Shown here piece by piece: positions 1-8,630 of a DNA stretch of 64,000 nucleotides. Source of the stretch: Bacteroidales bacterium (GTDB taxonomy: Bacteria; Bacteroidota; Bacteroidia; Bacteroidales; UBA10428). Both the position numbers and the translations under genes were made by a program. Under the pieces are notes generated by a model. That model was not told the DNA's origin and ran no database searches. It was given only the letters and a program-made list of their open reading frames with translations. Location of the stretch: NCBI GenBank assembly GCA_016933335.1, contig JAFGBD010000023.1, forward strand, positions 1-64,000, written 5' to 3'. Numbering within the stretch: the first letter of the stretch is position 1; each line of letters begins with the position of its first letter.

Positions 1-12
1 AAAAAAAAATGA

Positions 13-1260
13 TCAGAAGAAATAATAAGCTGCCAGCAGAATCCTGAGATTGTCAACCGTTTCGGTATTTTCTGGTATGGCATTGCTGTTTAATGTTCCA
101 TAAGCAGCGGATGTATATTCCAGCTCTGTTGTAAAACTGAATTTGCCTGAATTTACAATAAACCTGGGAGATATTCTGAATATTTCTGCAATGTTTGTTC
201 CGAGGCCATATACACCATTTACAGGATCAGTTATCTTATCTTTCGAACCGAGGTTTTTTGCATAACCGGCAAACAATCCTGCCTGAAATGTCTTACCATT
301 GGTATGGATATCAGTCCATGCAGATATTGCGCCAATAGGTGTATATTCGACCAGATCCCTGGTATGATCAGTTGTATCCTTAACAGCAAAACCACCTGGC
401 AGCAGGTAATCACATGCATTCTGGCCATATACTCCTTCAGCCTTTACCGTAATATCATCAAACTTCATTTTGAAAAATGCCAGTGCCGAGATTGCAGTAG
501 TCTTTTCACCGGTTTGATAACCGGCAGATGATTCGGTCTGTGGCATCAGTATCTTGAAGCCGCTGCCAATTCCGGCAATCAGATTTTGACCAGGTGCATA
601 ATGAACCTGGAGTTGCATATCAGGGATTCCGGCGTTTCTTAAATAACTTGATGTTTGTGTTGCGCTTCCGGCAAGACGGTTTGCGAAATCTCTTTGTGAC
701 TGTACCGCCATAATCAGCTTAAGCATACCGGCCTTACGGGTAAGTTTTATTTGAGGATTCCTGGAAAATGGCTGAAATGGTGCACCTGTATTGAAAGAAA
801 TAACTCCCGGAAAGCAGTCAGTAACAAACATGGGATGCCAGAACTGGCCAATCATCAGCTCTGTCTTTTCCCAGTTAAGCCTGACAAATGCATGTCTTAA
901 TCTGAAGCCGTTAACGTCGGAAAAAGCAGGATTCTCATTGCCGAAAAAGTCAGCTTCTATCAATCCGGATGTTTTGGCGCCGAATGCATCAGGTCCTGAG
1001 ATCTTTCCGAGTAACCTCGTTTGAATTGAAAGGATATTAAAACTCGATTTGTCATTGATATCCTTGTTTTCAGGATCCAGTTTCTCAGGTGAAGGCCACA
1101 GAAGGAAATGACCTTCACGTACAGAAACAGTCTGGCGGCTGTCCCAGAAAAGGTCTGTTTTCACATAACCCGAGAATTTAATTCCATAGGATTTTTCTTC
1201 TTCCTGAGCCATGATAAAAACGGAGGGCAGCATCATTATAAACAATATTAACTTTCTCAT
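13..1260 (-). CDS. Outer-membrane beta-barrel protein, porin-like
   Basis: The 415-residue product starts with a short signal peptide ending near the Ala-Gln at 18-19. The rest is alternating short hydrophobic and polar stretches, and the chain ends in Tyr-Tyr-Phe-Phe, as outer-membrane barrels do with a terminal aromatic. Gly-Tyr-Val-Lys-Thr-Asp near residue 31 and the arginine-rich run around residue 120 resemble general porins of the DcaP/OprP type in Bacteroidota, but I cannot name the family firmly. It probably sits in the outer membrane and passes small solutes; the substrate is unknown. It stands alone, reading leftward, with about 260 bases between it and mutY. A run of nine A on the + strand (T on the coding strand) lies just past the stop at the window edge and may belong to a terminator cut by the boundary. 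Confidence 0.6.
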   Translation of the reverse strand: MRKLILFIMMLPSVFIMAQEEEKSYGIKFSGYVKTDLFWDSRQTVSVREGHFLLWPSPEKLDPENKDINDKSSFNILSIQTRLLGKISGPDAFGAKTSGLIEADFFGNENPAFSDVNGFRLRHAFVRLNWEKTELMIGQFWHPMFVTDCFPGVISFNTGAPFQPFSRNPQIKLTRKAGMLKLIMAVQSQRDFANRLAGSATQTSSYLRNAGIPDMQLQVHYAPGQNLIAGIGSGFKILMPQTESSAGYQTGEKTTAISALAFFKMKFDDITVKAEGVYGQNACDYLLPGGFAVKDTTDHTRDLVEYTPIGAISAWTDIHTNGKTFQAGLFAGYAKNLGSKDKITDPVNGVYGLGTNIAEIFRISPRFIVNSGKFSFTTELEYTSAAYGTLNSNAIPENTETVDNLRILLAAYYFF

Positions 1261-1442
1261 AATAACTCTTTTTAGGTTTAAATACTGTCTGATTCCTCTG
1301 GCAGATCATTCACCATGCGGATGTTAAACAGATATTTGTTAAAATCTTGAATTCCAGTATGCCTGATTGTTTTGTCGTGCCGCAAAAATAGAAAAAAAAA
1401 TTGACTGGCAGTTTCTGGAATTCACTTTTATAATACAAAACT

Positions 1443-1479
1443 GAAGAGGGGTAAGGATTATTGATTTAAAAGCCTCTTC
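1443..1479 (-). terminator. Weak hairpin downstream of mutY
   Basis: GAAGAGG (1443-1449) pairs perfectly with CCTCTTC (1473-1479) across a 23-base loop. On the minus strand it is followed by AGTTTTG. It lies 40 bases past the mutY stop, where a terminator would be expected, but the long loop and short T run make this uncertain. Confidence 0.25.
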
Positions 1480-1521
1480 TGTTACCAGGTTTATTAAAAC
1501 ATTTAAGACGCCGTGTTTTTA

Positions 1522-2583
1522 TCAGTGAAGCATTGCGTAATCCTCCATGTACCTCTCAATCAGCTTTGGAACTGCATATTCTTTTAAAGATCTGATATCG
1601 ACAGGTATGCATTCTTCCGGAAATGAGAAATGGGATTTGTCAATTATTATTCTGAAAAAACGCACATATAATTTCTGATGTGTAAGTGTATGTTCGTAAA
1701 GTTTCGAAGTGTTTATGATTTTTGCAGAGGCAGTATTTTCAAGTATTTCTTTCCAGCCTGATGAATTTATGATTTCTGTTTCACTTTTCCGGACAGGGGT
1801 TTCAATTAAAGGAAATTCATAGAGCATTTTCCAGATATCCTTTTTTGTTCTTTTCCTGAGTATTATTTTATTCCCGCTGGTAATAACAAGATAGTTGAAA
1901 TACCTTTCTTTTAACCTGGCTTTTGTTTTTTTAACGGGTAATACTTTTATCTTGTTATTCAGCAAAGCATGGCAGGTGTTTCTTAACGGACAGCAACCGC
2001 AGTCAGGCTTCAGGGGAACACACTGGATAGCCCCGAATTCCATAATTGCCTGGTTATGCATACCGGGATTGTTGTGGTCAAGAATGCTGTTGGCCAGCTT
2101 TTCGAACTGCAATCTGCCTTCAGTGGAACTTACAGGCAAATCAAGGCCAAAAAACCTGGCAAGAACCCGGTAAACATTTCCGTCAATAACAGCCACCGGT
2201 TCATTGAAAGCAATTGAGGCGATGGCTGCGGCTGTATAAGGACCGACACCTTTCAGTTTTATCAGTTCTGAATAGTTTTCCGGGAATCTGCCACCGTATT
2301 CGTTTACTATTTTTCTTGCTGTTTCATGCAGGTGCCTCGCCCTGGAATAATAACCCAGACCCTGCCAGATATTAAGAATCTCATCAAGAGTAGCCTTTGA
2401 CAGATCAGACAATGACGGGTAATGGCGGAGGAATTTATGATAATACTCAATACCCTGATCAACACGTGTTTGCTGTAAGATTATTTCCGAAAGCCAGATT
2501 TTATAAGGAGAAGATGTATAACGCCACGGGAGATCTCTTTTGTTCTGCAAATACCATTTAGCAAGGACTGGAGAGAGATTCAT
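1522..2583 (-). CDS. mutY: A/G-specific adenine DNA glycosylase MutY
   Basis: This enzyme removes adenine mispaired with 8-oxoguanine, so it limits G:C to T:A mutation. The 353-residue length is typical. Visible features are the catalytic Glu33 in SEIILQQT, the helix-hairpin-helix LKGVGPYTAAAI at 110-121, the catalytic Asp134 in VIDGNV, and the iron-sulfur cluster cysteines C188, C195, C198 and C204 with the family spacing C-x6-C-x2-C-x5-C. The C-terminal third from about residue 225 is the NUDIX-like domain that recognises 8-oxoguanine. It is divergent from the HU gene, with 140 bases between the two starts. Confidence 0.96.
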   Translation of the reverse strand: MNLSPVLAKWYLQNKRDLPWRYTSSPYKIWLSEIILQQTRVDQGIEYYHKFLRHYPSLSDLSKATLDEILNIWQGLGYYSRARHLHETARKIVNEYGGRFPENYSELIKLKGVGPYTAAAIASIAFNEPVAVIDGNVYRVLARFFGLDLPVSSTEGRLQFEKLANSILDHNNPGMHNQAIMEFGAIQCVPLKPDCGCCPLRNTCHALLNNKIKVLPVKKTKARLKERYFNYLVITSGNKIILRKRTKKDIWKMLYEFPLIETPVRKSETEIINSSGWKEILENTASAKIINTSKLYEHTLTHQKLYVRFFRIIIDKSHFSFPEECIPVDIRSLKEYAVPKLIERYMEDYAMLH

Positions 2584-2662
2584 ATAAATTCAAAGAGGGA
2601 ATAAATTGATAATTAATGACAAAAATAATGTATTTGTATTTTATTTATCGACAGAAAGTATA

Positions 2663-2670
2663 TATATTTG
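2663..2670 (+). promoter_or_regulatory. Candidate -7 box for HU
   Basis: TATATTTG matches the Bacteroidota -7 consensus TAnnTTTG and lies 53 bases before the HU start. The nearest upstream TTTG is 26 bases away, longer than the usual 17-23, so only the -7 element is well supported. Confidence 0.45.
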
Positions 2671-2723
2671 CAATTCACAAGTTAAAACTATTGTAATATA
2701 TTGATAATTAAAGATTTTAAAAA

Positions 2724-3008
2724 ATGACGAAAGCAGATATTGTAAACGAAATCTCTAAGAACACAGGGATTGAGAAAATAACTGTGCAGAAGACAGTAGA
2801 AGCTTTTATGGAAGCTGTAAAAGATTCATTAGTTGGTAACAAGAACGTTTATCTGAGAGGCTTTGGAAGCTTTATCGTGAAGAAAAGGGCAAAGAAAACT
2901 GCCAGGAACATTTCCAAGAACACAACCATTGTCATTCCTGAGCACAAAATTCCTGCATTTAAACCAGCCAAATCTTTCATCAACAAGGTGAAAGCAAATG
3001 TAAAATAA
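2724..3008 (+). CDS. HU-family DNA-binding protein
   Basis: This 94-residue histone-like protein bends and compacts DNA as a dimer. It has the standard layout: the N-terminal helices (TKADIVNEISKNTG), the RGFGSF turn at about 49-54, and the basic beta-arm followed by the IPAFKPAKSF segment that closes the family. The length is that of a single-domain HU. A TAnnTTTG box precedes it. It is followed after 25 bases by a tiny basic ribosome-associated candidate and then RNase G, so the group looks like a nucleoid/RNA housekeeping cluster and may be cotranscribed. Confidence 0.95.
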   Translation: MTKADIVNEISKNTGIEKITVQKTVEAFMEAVKDSLVGNKNVYLRGFGSFIVKKRAKKTARNISKNTTIVIPEHKIPAFKPAKSFINKVKANVK

Positions 3009-3033
3009 GCTAATTTTTTCAACAGGATTTAAT

Positions 3034-3126
3034 ATGCCAAGCGGAAAGAAGCGTAAGAGACATAAAATGTCAACACACAAACGTAAAAAACGTTTGAGAA
3101 AGAACCGGCATAAGAAGAAGAAATAA
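3034..3126 (+). CDS. Tiny basic protein, AURKAIP1/COX24 (mS38-like) type
   Basis: This is a complete 30-codon reading frame starting MPSGKKRKRHKMSTHKRKKR and ending in a Lys/His/Arg-rich tail. It is almost entirely basic. The pattern fits the short Bacteroidota proteins annotated as AURKAIP1/COX24 domain proteins, whose mitochondrial relatives (mS38) are small-subunit ribosomal proteins. I recognise this from the sequence pattern, so the family call is recollection, not a search. The gene lies between HU and RNase G, all on the same strand with short gaps. A role bound to ribosomal RNA is the natural inference. It is easily missed because of its size. Confidence 0.8.
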   Translation: MPSGKKRKRHKMSTHKRKKRLRKNRHKKKK

Positions 3127-3250
3127 TCTTTTTTTGAAATAATCTCATTGTTATCAGGATAAACCTAAAGTGATAATGGCTTTAGGTTTATTCTATTTGA
3201 CAGTAGGGTATGAATTAGCTGATTACCATTACAAACAATATGGAGGAAAT

Positions 3251-4801
3251 GTGAGTAAGGAACTTATCATTGATGCGACTTCAGGTGATATCAGCATTGC
3301 ACTAATAGAAAACAAAAGACTCGTCGAGCTTAACAGGGAAAAAAGTAATTTCAGATTTGCGGTCGGTGATATTTACCTGGGGCGTGTAAAAAAGCTGATG
3401 CCCGGTTTAAATGCGGCTTTTATTGATGTTGGTTACGAAAAAGATGCATTTCTTCACTACCTCGATCTCGGTCCGCAATTCAAAACACTTCGCAAGTATC
3501 TCAATATTGCCATAAGACGTAAAGGCAAATTACTTTCGATACAGAAATTCAAAAGAGAGAAAGACATTGATAAGGATGGCAAGATTGCTGATGTTATGGA
3601 AGCAGGACAAAATGTTCTTGTACAGGTTTCAAAAGAACCCATTTCCACCAAAGGTCCAAGATTAACTTCAGAGATATCCCTGGCCGGCAGAAATATCGTA
3701 CTGTTGCCCTTCAGTGAAAAAGTATCGGTTTCACAAAAGATTGAATCCAGAGAAGAAAAAAACAGGCTCAAAACACTTTTAAAAAGCATCAAGCCTAATA
3801 ATTACGGGATCATTGTAAGAACAGTTGCCGAAGGGCGAAAGGTAAAAGACCTTGATGCTGAGCTCCGTATCCAGGTAAAAAAATGGGAATCAGCATTTGA
3901 AAACCTCAGGGGAATAAAACCACCACAGTTGTTTCTGGGCGAGATGAACAGAACATCAACCATTCTGCGTGATATTCTGAGTGTACAGTTCAACAATATT
4001 TATGTCAATGATGATAACATCTACAAAGAGATCAAGGATTACATTGTTACCATAGCACCCGAAAAAGAGAAAATTGTTAAGTTGTACAGGGGAACTGTAC
4101 CCATCTTTGAACATTTTGGTGTTGAGAAACAAATAAAAGCTTCTTTTGGCAAAACGGTATCATTTAAAAACGGAGCCTATCTTATCATTGAACATACCGA
4201 GGCACTTCATGTAATTGATGTCAACAGTGGCAACAGGGCAAAAACTGCAGGCGACCAGGAAACAAATGCCATCCAGGTGAATCTGGCTGCCGCCGACGAG
4301 ATCGCACGCCAGCTGAGGTTGCGTGACATGGGAGGTATTATTGTTATTGATTTTATTGATATGCAGTCAGGTGAGAACAAGCAAAAGGTCAATGACAAAA
4401 TGAAAGAAGCCATGTCAAACGACAGGGCAAAACATAGCATTCTTCCGCTCAGCAAGTTCGGTATCATGCAGATAACACGGCAGCGTGTCAGACCTGAGAT
4501 GCATATCAGCACCAATGAAAAGTGTCCGACATGCGGTGGTTCCGGCGAGATATCCCCAAGTATCCTTTACGTGGATAGAATTGAGAATCACATTTTGAGA
4601 TTTCTTGACACCCAAAAACATACCCGGCTGATACTCAAAATTCATCCTTACATCGCTTCCTACCTTTTAAAAGGAATTTTTTCCGTTAGATTCAGATGGT
4701 GGATGAAAACCAGATGCTGGATCAAAATCATTTCCATTTCATCTTATGACTTCCTTGAATACCACTTGTTCACAAATTATGGAGATGAAATACCCGAATA
4801 A
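3251..4801 (+). CDS. rng: Ribonuclease G (RNase E/G family)
   Basis: This single-strand endoribonuclease is involved in 16S rRNA 5'-end maturation and mRNA turnover. The 516-residue product has an N-terminal S1 RNA-binding domain (IYLGRVKKLMPGLNAAFIDVG), the DNase I-like catalytic core with the metal-binding aspartates in HVIDVNSG and IVIDFIDM, and the zinc-link CPTCGG that joins subunits. No RNase E-type C-terminal scaffold follows, which favours RNase G. I chose the GTG at 3251 because homologues begin (M)SKELIID and GGAGGAAAT lies directly upstream. An ATG at 3170 would add 27 residues without family support. Confidence 0.93.
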   Translation: MSKELIIDATSGDISIALIENKRLVELNREKSNFRFAVGDIYLGRVKKLMPGLNAAFIDVGYEKDAFLHYLDLGPQFKTLRKYLNIAIRRKGKLLSIQKFKREKDIDKDGKIADVMEAGQNVLVQVSKEPISTKGPRLTSEISLAGRNIVLLPFSEKVSVSQKIESREEKNRLKTLLKSIKPNNYGIIVRTVAEGRKVKDLDAELRIQVKKWESAFENLRGIKPPQLFLGEMNRTSTILRDILSVQFNNIYVNDDNIYKEIKDYIVTIAPEKEKIVKLYRGTVPIFEHFGVEKQIKASFGKTVSFKNGAYLIIEHTEALHVIDVNSGNRAKTAGDQETNAIQVNLAAADEIARQLRLRDMGGIIVIDFIDMQSGENKQKVNDKMKEAMSNDRAKHSILPLSKFGIMQITRQRVRPEMHISTNEKCPTCGGSGEISPSILYVDRIENHILRFLDTQKHTRLILKIHPYIASYLLKGIFSVRFRWWMKTRCWIKIISISSYDFLEYHLFTNYGDEIPE

Positions 4802-4892
4802 AATCTGATTTTGAACAATCCTTGAAAATACTGGTTTTTAACACATCTGAAAATATATGTATATGTGCATTTATTTGCTGTTATGTTTTTTG

Positions 4893-4900
4893 TAAATTTG
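4893..4900 (+). promoter_or_regulatory. Candidate -7 box for the DsbD-like gene
   Basis: TAAATTTG matches TAnnTTTG 22 bases before the start codon. A TTG lies 15 bases upstream, slightly closer than usual. Transcription would then start about 15 bases before the ATG. Confidence 0.45.
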
Positions 4901-4922
4901 TTAAAAAGGCAAATTCAGTGTA

Positions 4923-7043
4923 ATGAAAAAATCTTTTATTTTGTTTCTGGCAGTTATTTTATTAACGGGTCATTCTTATTCCCAGCCTTTAAATCCTATA
5001 ACATGGACTTATGATACCGAAATTGTCGGTGACGACGAAATCGATCTGATCTTTAAAGCTTTTATTGACAAAGGCTGGCATATGTACGGATTAAATATGC
5101 CCGAGGGCGGGCCATATCCTGTTTCCTTTAATTATTCCGATACGGCCGGCTTCGAGATTTCAGGCAAACCGGTCGCTGTGATCAAACCTCTGGTAAAGTT
5201 TGATGAGATCCTTGGTATGAAGCTCGAAACACTTGAGGGGGAAGGGCTTTTTAAACACCGGATAAGAAGACTGACCGGTAAGATACTTACGGTTTCAGGT
5301 TATGTGGAATACATGGCATGCAACGATAAAGCCTGCACACCTCCTCTTGAACAGGAATTTACCATTATCATCGAAGAAAAACCGGCAGGATCTGATAAAC
5401 AATCCGGTGACATGAAAACAAAAGAAAATCCTGCTGTCAATGTTACTTTTTCAGATTCCTCAACGGCATCAGCAACCTTTATAATGGATTCTGCGCAGAC
5501 AGAATACACGGAAAAGGATTCATCAGCCACAGTAATTCATTCAGCCGGGGATACCGGTAAGAAATCTCTATGGGTGACTATCCTTTTATCCATGCTTGCC
5601 GGTCTCGGGGCATTGCTTACGCCCTGCGTTTACCCGATGATACCACTGACCGTTTCATTCTTTATACGGGATAAGAAATCAAAGGCACAGGGTATCACCG
5701 AAGCATTTGTCTTCGGACTATCCATAACATTCATATATACCCTTCTTGGAGTTCTGGTAGCCATCTTCAAAGACCCGAATGCGGTCAATACCGTAAGCAT
5801 ACACTGGTTGCCCAATCTGATATTTTTCATTGTCTTTGTCCTTCTGGCTGCTTCATTTTTTGGAATGTTTGAAATCATGCTTCCCGGAAGCATTACAGGT
5901 AAAATTGACCGGCAGGCTGACAGGGGAGGGATCATCGGTGCATTTTTCATGGCTCTTGGAATGACAATTCTGTCATTTTCCTGTACAGGTCCCATTGTTG
6001 CATCCCTGTTAATAAAGGCATCAGAAGGTGAGGTTCTGGAACCTGTGATTGGCATGTTCGGATTCGGGGTGGTTTTTGCTGTTCCTTTTACACTGTTTGC
6101 CATCTTTCCTTCATGGCTGAAGGGGCTGCCAAAGTCCGGAAGCTGGCTGAATTCCGTGAAAGTGTTTATGGCTTTTATCATGCTTGCTTTCTCTCTTTAT
6201 TTCCTGAATAAAATTGACCAGGTTTATCATCTTAACCTGCTCACCCGTGAATTATACATCGGTTTCTGGATTGTTGTTTTTACTTTGCTTGGATTCTACC
6301 TGCTGGGTAAAATACGGTTTCCGCATGACAGTAAACAGGAGCACATAAGTGTTCCAAGGTTTTTACTTGTGGTTATCGTATTTACTTTTGTTCTGTATCT
6401 TGTGCCCGGGTTGTTCGGATCAGATTTGAAGGGGATTGCTCCGCTGCTTCCTGCAAAAGAAAACCAAGAATTTGACCTGACCGGGCCGACCGGAAACGTT
6501 GAATATGAAAAATCAGTTGCGCTTTGCGGTACTCCCAGATATTCAGATTTTCTTAGCCTGCCTCACGGCCTGCAAGGATACTTTGATTACAGCGAAGCCA
6601 TTGCGTGTGCATATGAAAAAAACAAACCGGTGTTACTTGATTTTGTTGGCCATACCTGTGCCAATTGCAAAAAGATGTATGAAAATGTCTGGTCTGATCC
6701 TGAAGTTCTTGAGATGTTGCGAAGTGATTTTATAATTGCTGCCCTTCATACGGATGACAAAACAAAACTTCCTGAAGATGAATGGTATACTTCAGAAGTT
6801 GACAACAAGGTAAAAAATACGATCGGCAGACAGAATGTCGATTTTCAGATAAGTAAATTTAATTCCAATGCGCTTCCGCTTTATGCAATTGTTAATGCAC
6901 AGGGAAAAATCCTGACAAAGGAACCTTTCTATGTTTATAATCCCGGTATTCAGAGTTTCCTTACTTTCCTTGAGGAAGGACTGGATAATTATAAATCTGA
7001 ATGGTCTTCTCAACCGGTTCATATTCATCCAGAAAAAGAATAA
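4923..7043 (+). CDS. DsbD-like thiol:disulfide interchange protein with thioredoxin domain
   Basis: This 706-residue inner-membrane protein carries reducing power from cytoplasmic thioredoxin to periplasmic targets such as cytochrome c maturation or scrambled disulfides. The order of parts is a signal peptide (1-20), a periplasmic DsbD-alpha-like domain with C133 and C138, a linker, and a membrane domain of about eight segments with the paired redox cysteines C235 (LTPCVYP) and C354 (SFSCTGP). The C-terminal thioredoxin-like domain has C579-A-N-C582. All three cysteine pairs of a working relay are present, so it should be active. It is called DsbD-like because the C-terminal domain follows the Bacteroidota 'thioredoxin family' form and not the E. 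coli one. Confidence 0.9.
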   Translation: MKKSFILFLAVILLTGHSYSQPLNPITWTYDTEIVGDDEIDLIFKAFIDKGWHMYGLNMPEGGPYPVSFNYSDTAGFEISGKPVAVIKPLVKFDEILGMKLETLEGEGLFKHRIRRLTGKILTVSGYVEYMACNDKACTPPLEQEFTIIIEEKPAGSDKQSGDMKTKENPAVNVTFSDSSTASATFIMDSAQTEYTEKDSSATVIHSAGDTGKKSLWVTILLSMLAGLGALLTPCVYPMIPLTVSFFIRDKKSKAQGITEAFVFGLSITFIYTLLGVLVAIFKDPNAVNTVSIHWLPNLIFFIVFVLLAASFFGMFEIMLPGSITGKIDRQADRGGIIGAFFMALGMTILSFSCTGPIVASLLIKASEGEVLEPVIGMFGFGVVFAVPFTLFAIFPSWLKGLPKSGSWLNSVKVFMAFIMLAFSLYFLNKIDQVYHLNLLTRELYIGFWIVVFTLLGFYLLGKIRFPHDSKQEHISVPRFLLVVIVFTFVLYLVPGLFGSDLKGIAPLLPAKENQEFDLTGPTGNVEYEKSVALCGTPRYSDFLSLPHGLQGYFDYSEAIACAYEKNKPVLLDFVGHTCANCKKMYENVWSDPEVLEMLRSDFIIAALHTDDKTKLPEDEWYTSEVDNKVKNTIGRQNVDFQISKFNSNALPLYAIVNAQGKILTKEPFYVYNPGIQSFLTFLEEGLDNYKSEWSSQPVHIHPEKE

Positions 7044-7140
7044 TTACTTGACTTAAGCTGAATAAATTCTTAACTTGTTTATAATAAAACAAATTTTGCT
7101 GCCAATATGGTAGTAAATATTAACTAATAAATATCATACT

Positions 7141-7758
7141 ATGGGAAAAAAAGGATTATTCAGAAAAATGAATATTCGTTTTATTCAAATGTTCTGTTTT
7201 TTGGCAATCATCTATTCAGGATGTGAGAAAGACAATGATCCGGAAGACTCAAATCTTGATCCGGTTACAGATGGTTATGATGCGGAATACTTAATCAGAC
7301 ATATTGCCGAAGGAGTAATAGATGCAGTACTTGACGATCTGTCTCATGGAACTTACAGCGGAACCATCGTAAATGGCATTTCAGGAAACGCATCGGTATC
7401 CGGTGATTATTATTACACTTCCGGCATTGACTGTGGTACCGATTGTGTACGAAGTGAAAAGGATATTGATCTTACCGTTGTTTTCAGTAATTATAAAGTA
7501 ATGAGTTGCGATAATTGTGAAGCTACCATTACAGGGACAGTCTATTATACGGATAATACATGGTCACGACAATCCGGATTGAGTTACAGCTCGGGAGGAA
7601 GAATAACTGTAGAAGGCGAAGATGTGGCATTCAAAGAAGTTTATGATGGCAGCTGGGGATACAGCGATGTGATCTCATTTTATGCTTCCAGGTCCCCCGG
7701 AGATTCATTTTCAGGATGGTGCATACCACAGGATGGTAATACTTATGATTTTGACTGA
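7141..7758 (+). CDS. Putative lipoprotein of unknown function
   Basis: I do not recognise this 205-residue protein. A hydrophobic leader ends in a lipobox-like IIYSGC, followed by Glu-Lys-Asp-Asn-Asp, an acidic stretch like the lipoprotein export signals of Bacteroidota, so surface exposure is possible. Inside are the close cysteines CGTDC and CDNC, and many Gly/Ser/Tyr/Thr residues in short beta-prone strands. A second ATG at 7168 (MNIRFIQM) could be the real start and would give a more normal leader. It is not clearly in an operon: the DsbD-like gene ends about 97 bases upstream, and the DUF4249 gene converges from the other side with a 6-base gap. Confidence 0.65.
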   Translation: MGKKGLFRKMNIRFIQMFCFLAIIYSGCEKDNDPEDSNLDPVTDGYDAEYLIRHIAEGVIDAVLDDLSHGTYSGTIVNGISGNASVSGDYYYTSGIDCGTDCVRSEKDIDLTVVFSNYKVMSCDNCEATITGTVYYTDNTWSRQSGLSYSSGGRITVEGEDVAFKEVYDGSWGYSDVISFYASRSPGDSFSGWCIPQDGNTYDFD

Positions 7759-7764
7759 ACATTA

Positions 7765-8619
7765 TCATCTGTTTGTTTGTTGTTTTATGATTGTGGTTTT
7801 TGCGGTTTTCCTGTCTGAAGCCCTGAAATAGCCCAGAGCTCCGTTATTTATATTGGAAACGGCATTAGCCGGCGGACCGTCCCACGGGCTTCCTTTCCAT
7901 ACCGTCTCAAGCATAAGTCCGAGCATGTAATCATAATATGCTTCTGATATGGAAAACATTTCGATTTCAATTTCCACCGTGTCTGAAAGCAGTTCTGATT
8001 CTTTGATGAAAAAAATCTCAAAGTCCTTGATATAACTGCCATCAACAAACTCGTCATCGGTAAAGACCTGCTCATGAATGGAATCAGAACGAAGTTCACC
8101 GTCAATATAAAGATTCCAGAGATAGCAATGCCCGGGACCTTCAGGTTCGGGACCATAGTAATTGATATAGTAACCGTCGGTCCTTTTTCCTGCATTATGG
8201 TCGAATCCTGGTCCCGGTATGGCAACAATCGAATCAATCTCCGGCAGTTTTACGATCTCTTCTGATGCTGAATAAACCGATCTGTTCTCAAGTGTAATAT
8301 TCAGGGTGTAGCTACTTCCAACCAAACCATATGCTATAGGTTCAGTCTGATAGATACCCGGTTCAACTTCAGTATATGTATAGGTCGTATACCCGTCGGA
8401 AACAGTGATTTCTGCCCCTGTTTCCATTATTTGTTCACCTTTTTCAAAAAAATCACGTGACCTGGATAATATGATGGTATGGGAAGTTGTATCAGTTGTG
8501 ATGGAACCTTCAACAACAAGTTTTGCTTCAGAATCGTTGTCAAACTTAACAGGGAGGAATTCTTCACATCCTGTCAGTATTATAACAAACGGTATGATTA
8601 AAATCCAAAAGAATTTCAT
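7765..8619 (-). CDS. DUF4249 family lipoprotein
   Basis: This 284-residue protein has a signal peptide with lipobox ILTGC followed by an acidic Glu-Glu. The body begins with a pattern typical of DUF4249 (LVVEGSITTDTTSHTIILSRS), continues with a 'GAEITVSDG' beta segment, and ends at a less conserved C-terminus. DUF4249 proteins are found next to TonB-dependent receptors in Bacteroidota. Here the gene starts 11 bases after the receptor stop, so the two are surely cotranscribed. By analogy with SusD it may be a surface-exposed lipoprotein that serves the receptor, but no substrate is known. Confidence 0.85.
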   Translation of the reverse strand: MKFFWILIIPFVIILTGCEEFLPVKFDNDSEAKLVVEGSITTDTTSHTIILSRSRDFFEKGEQIMETGAEITVSDGYTTYTYTEVEPGIYQTEPIAYGLVGSSYTLNITLENRSVYSASEEIVKLPEIDSIVAIPGPGFDHNAGKRTDGYYINYYGPEPEGPGHCYLWNLYIDGELRSDSIHEQVFTDDEFVDGSYIKDFEIFFIKESELLSDTVEIEIEMFSISEAYYDYMLGLMLETVWKGSPWDGPPANAVSNINNGALGYFRASDRKTAKTTIIKQQTNR

Positions 8620-8630
8620 GGCTGATACGT

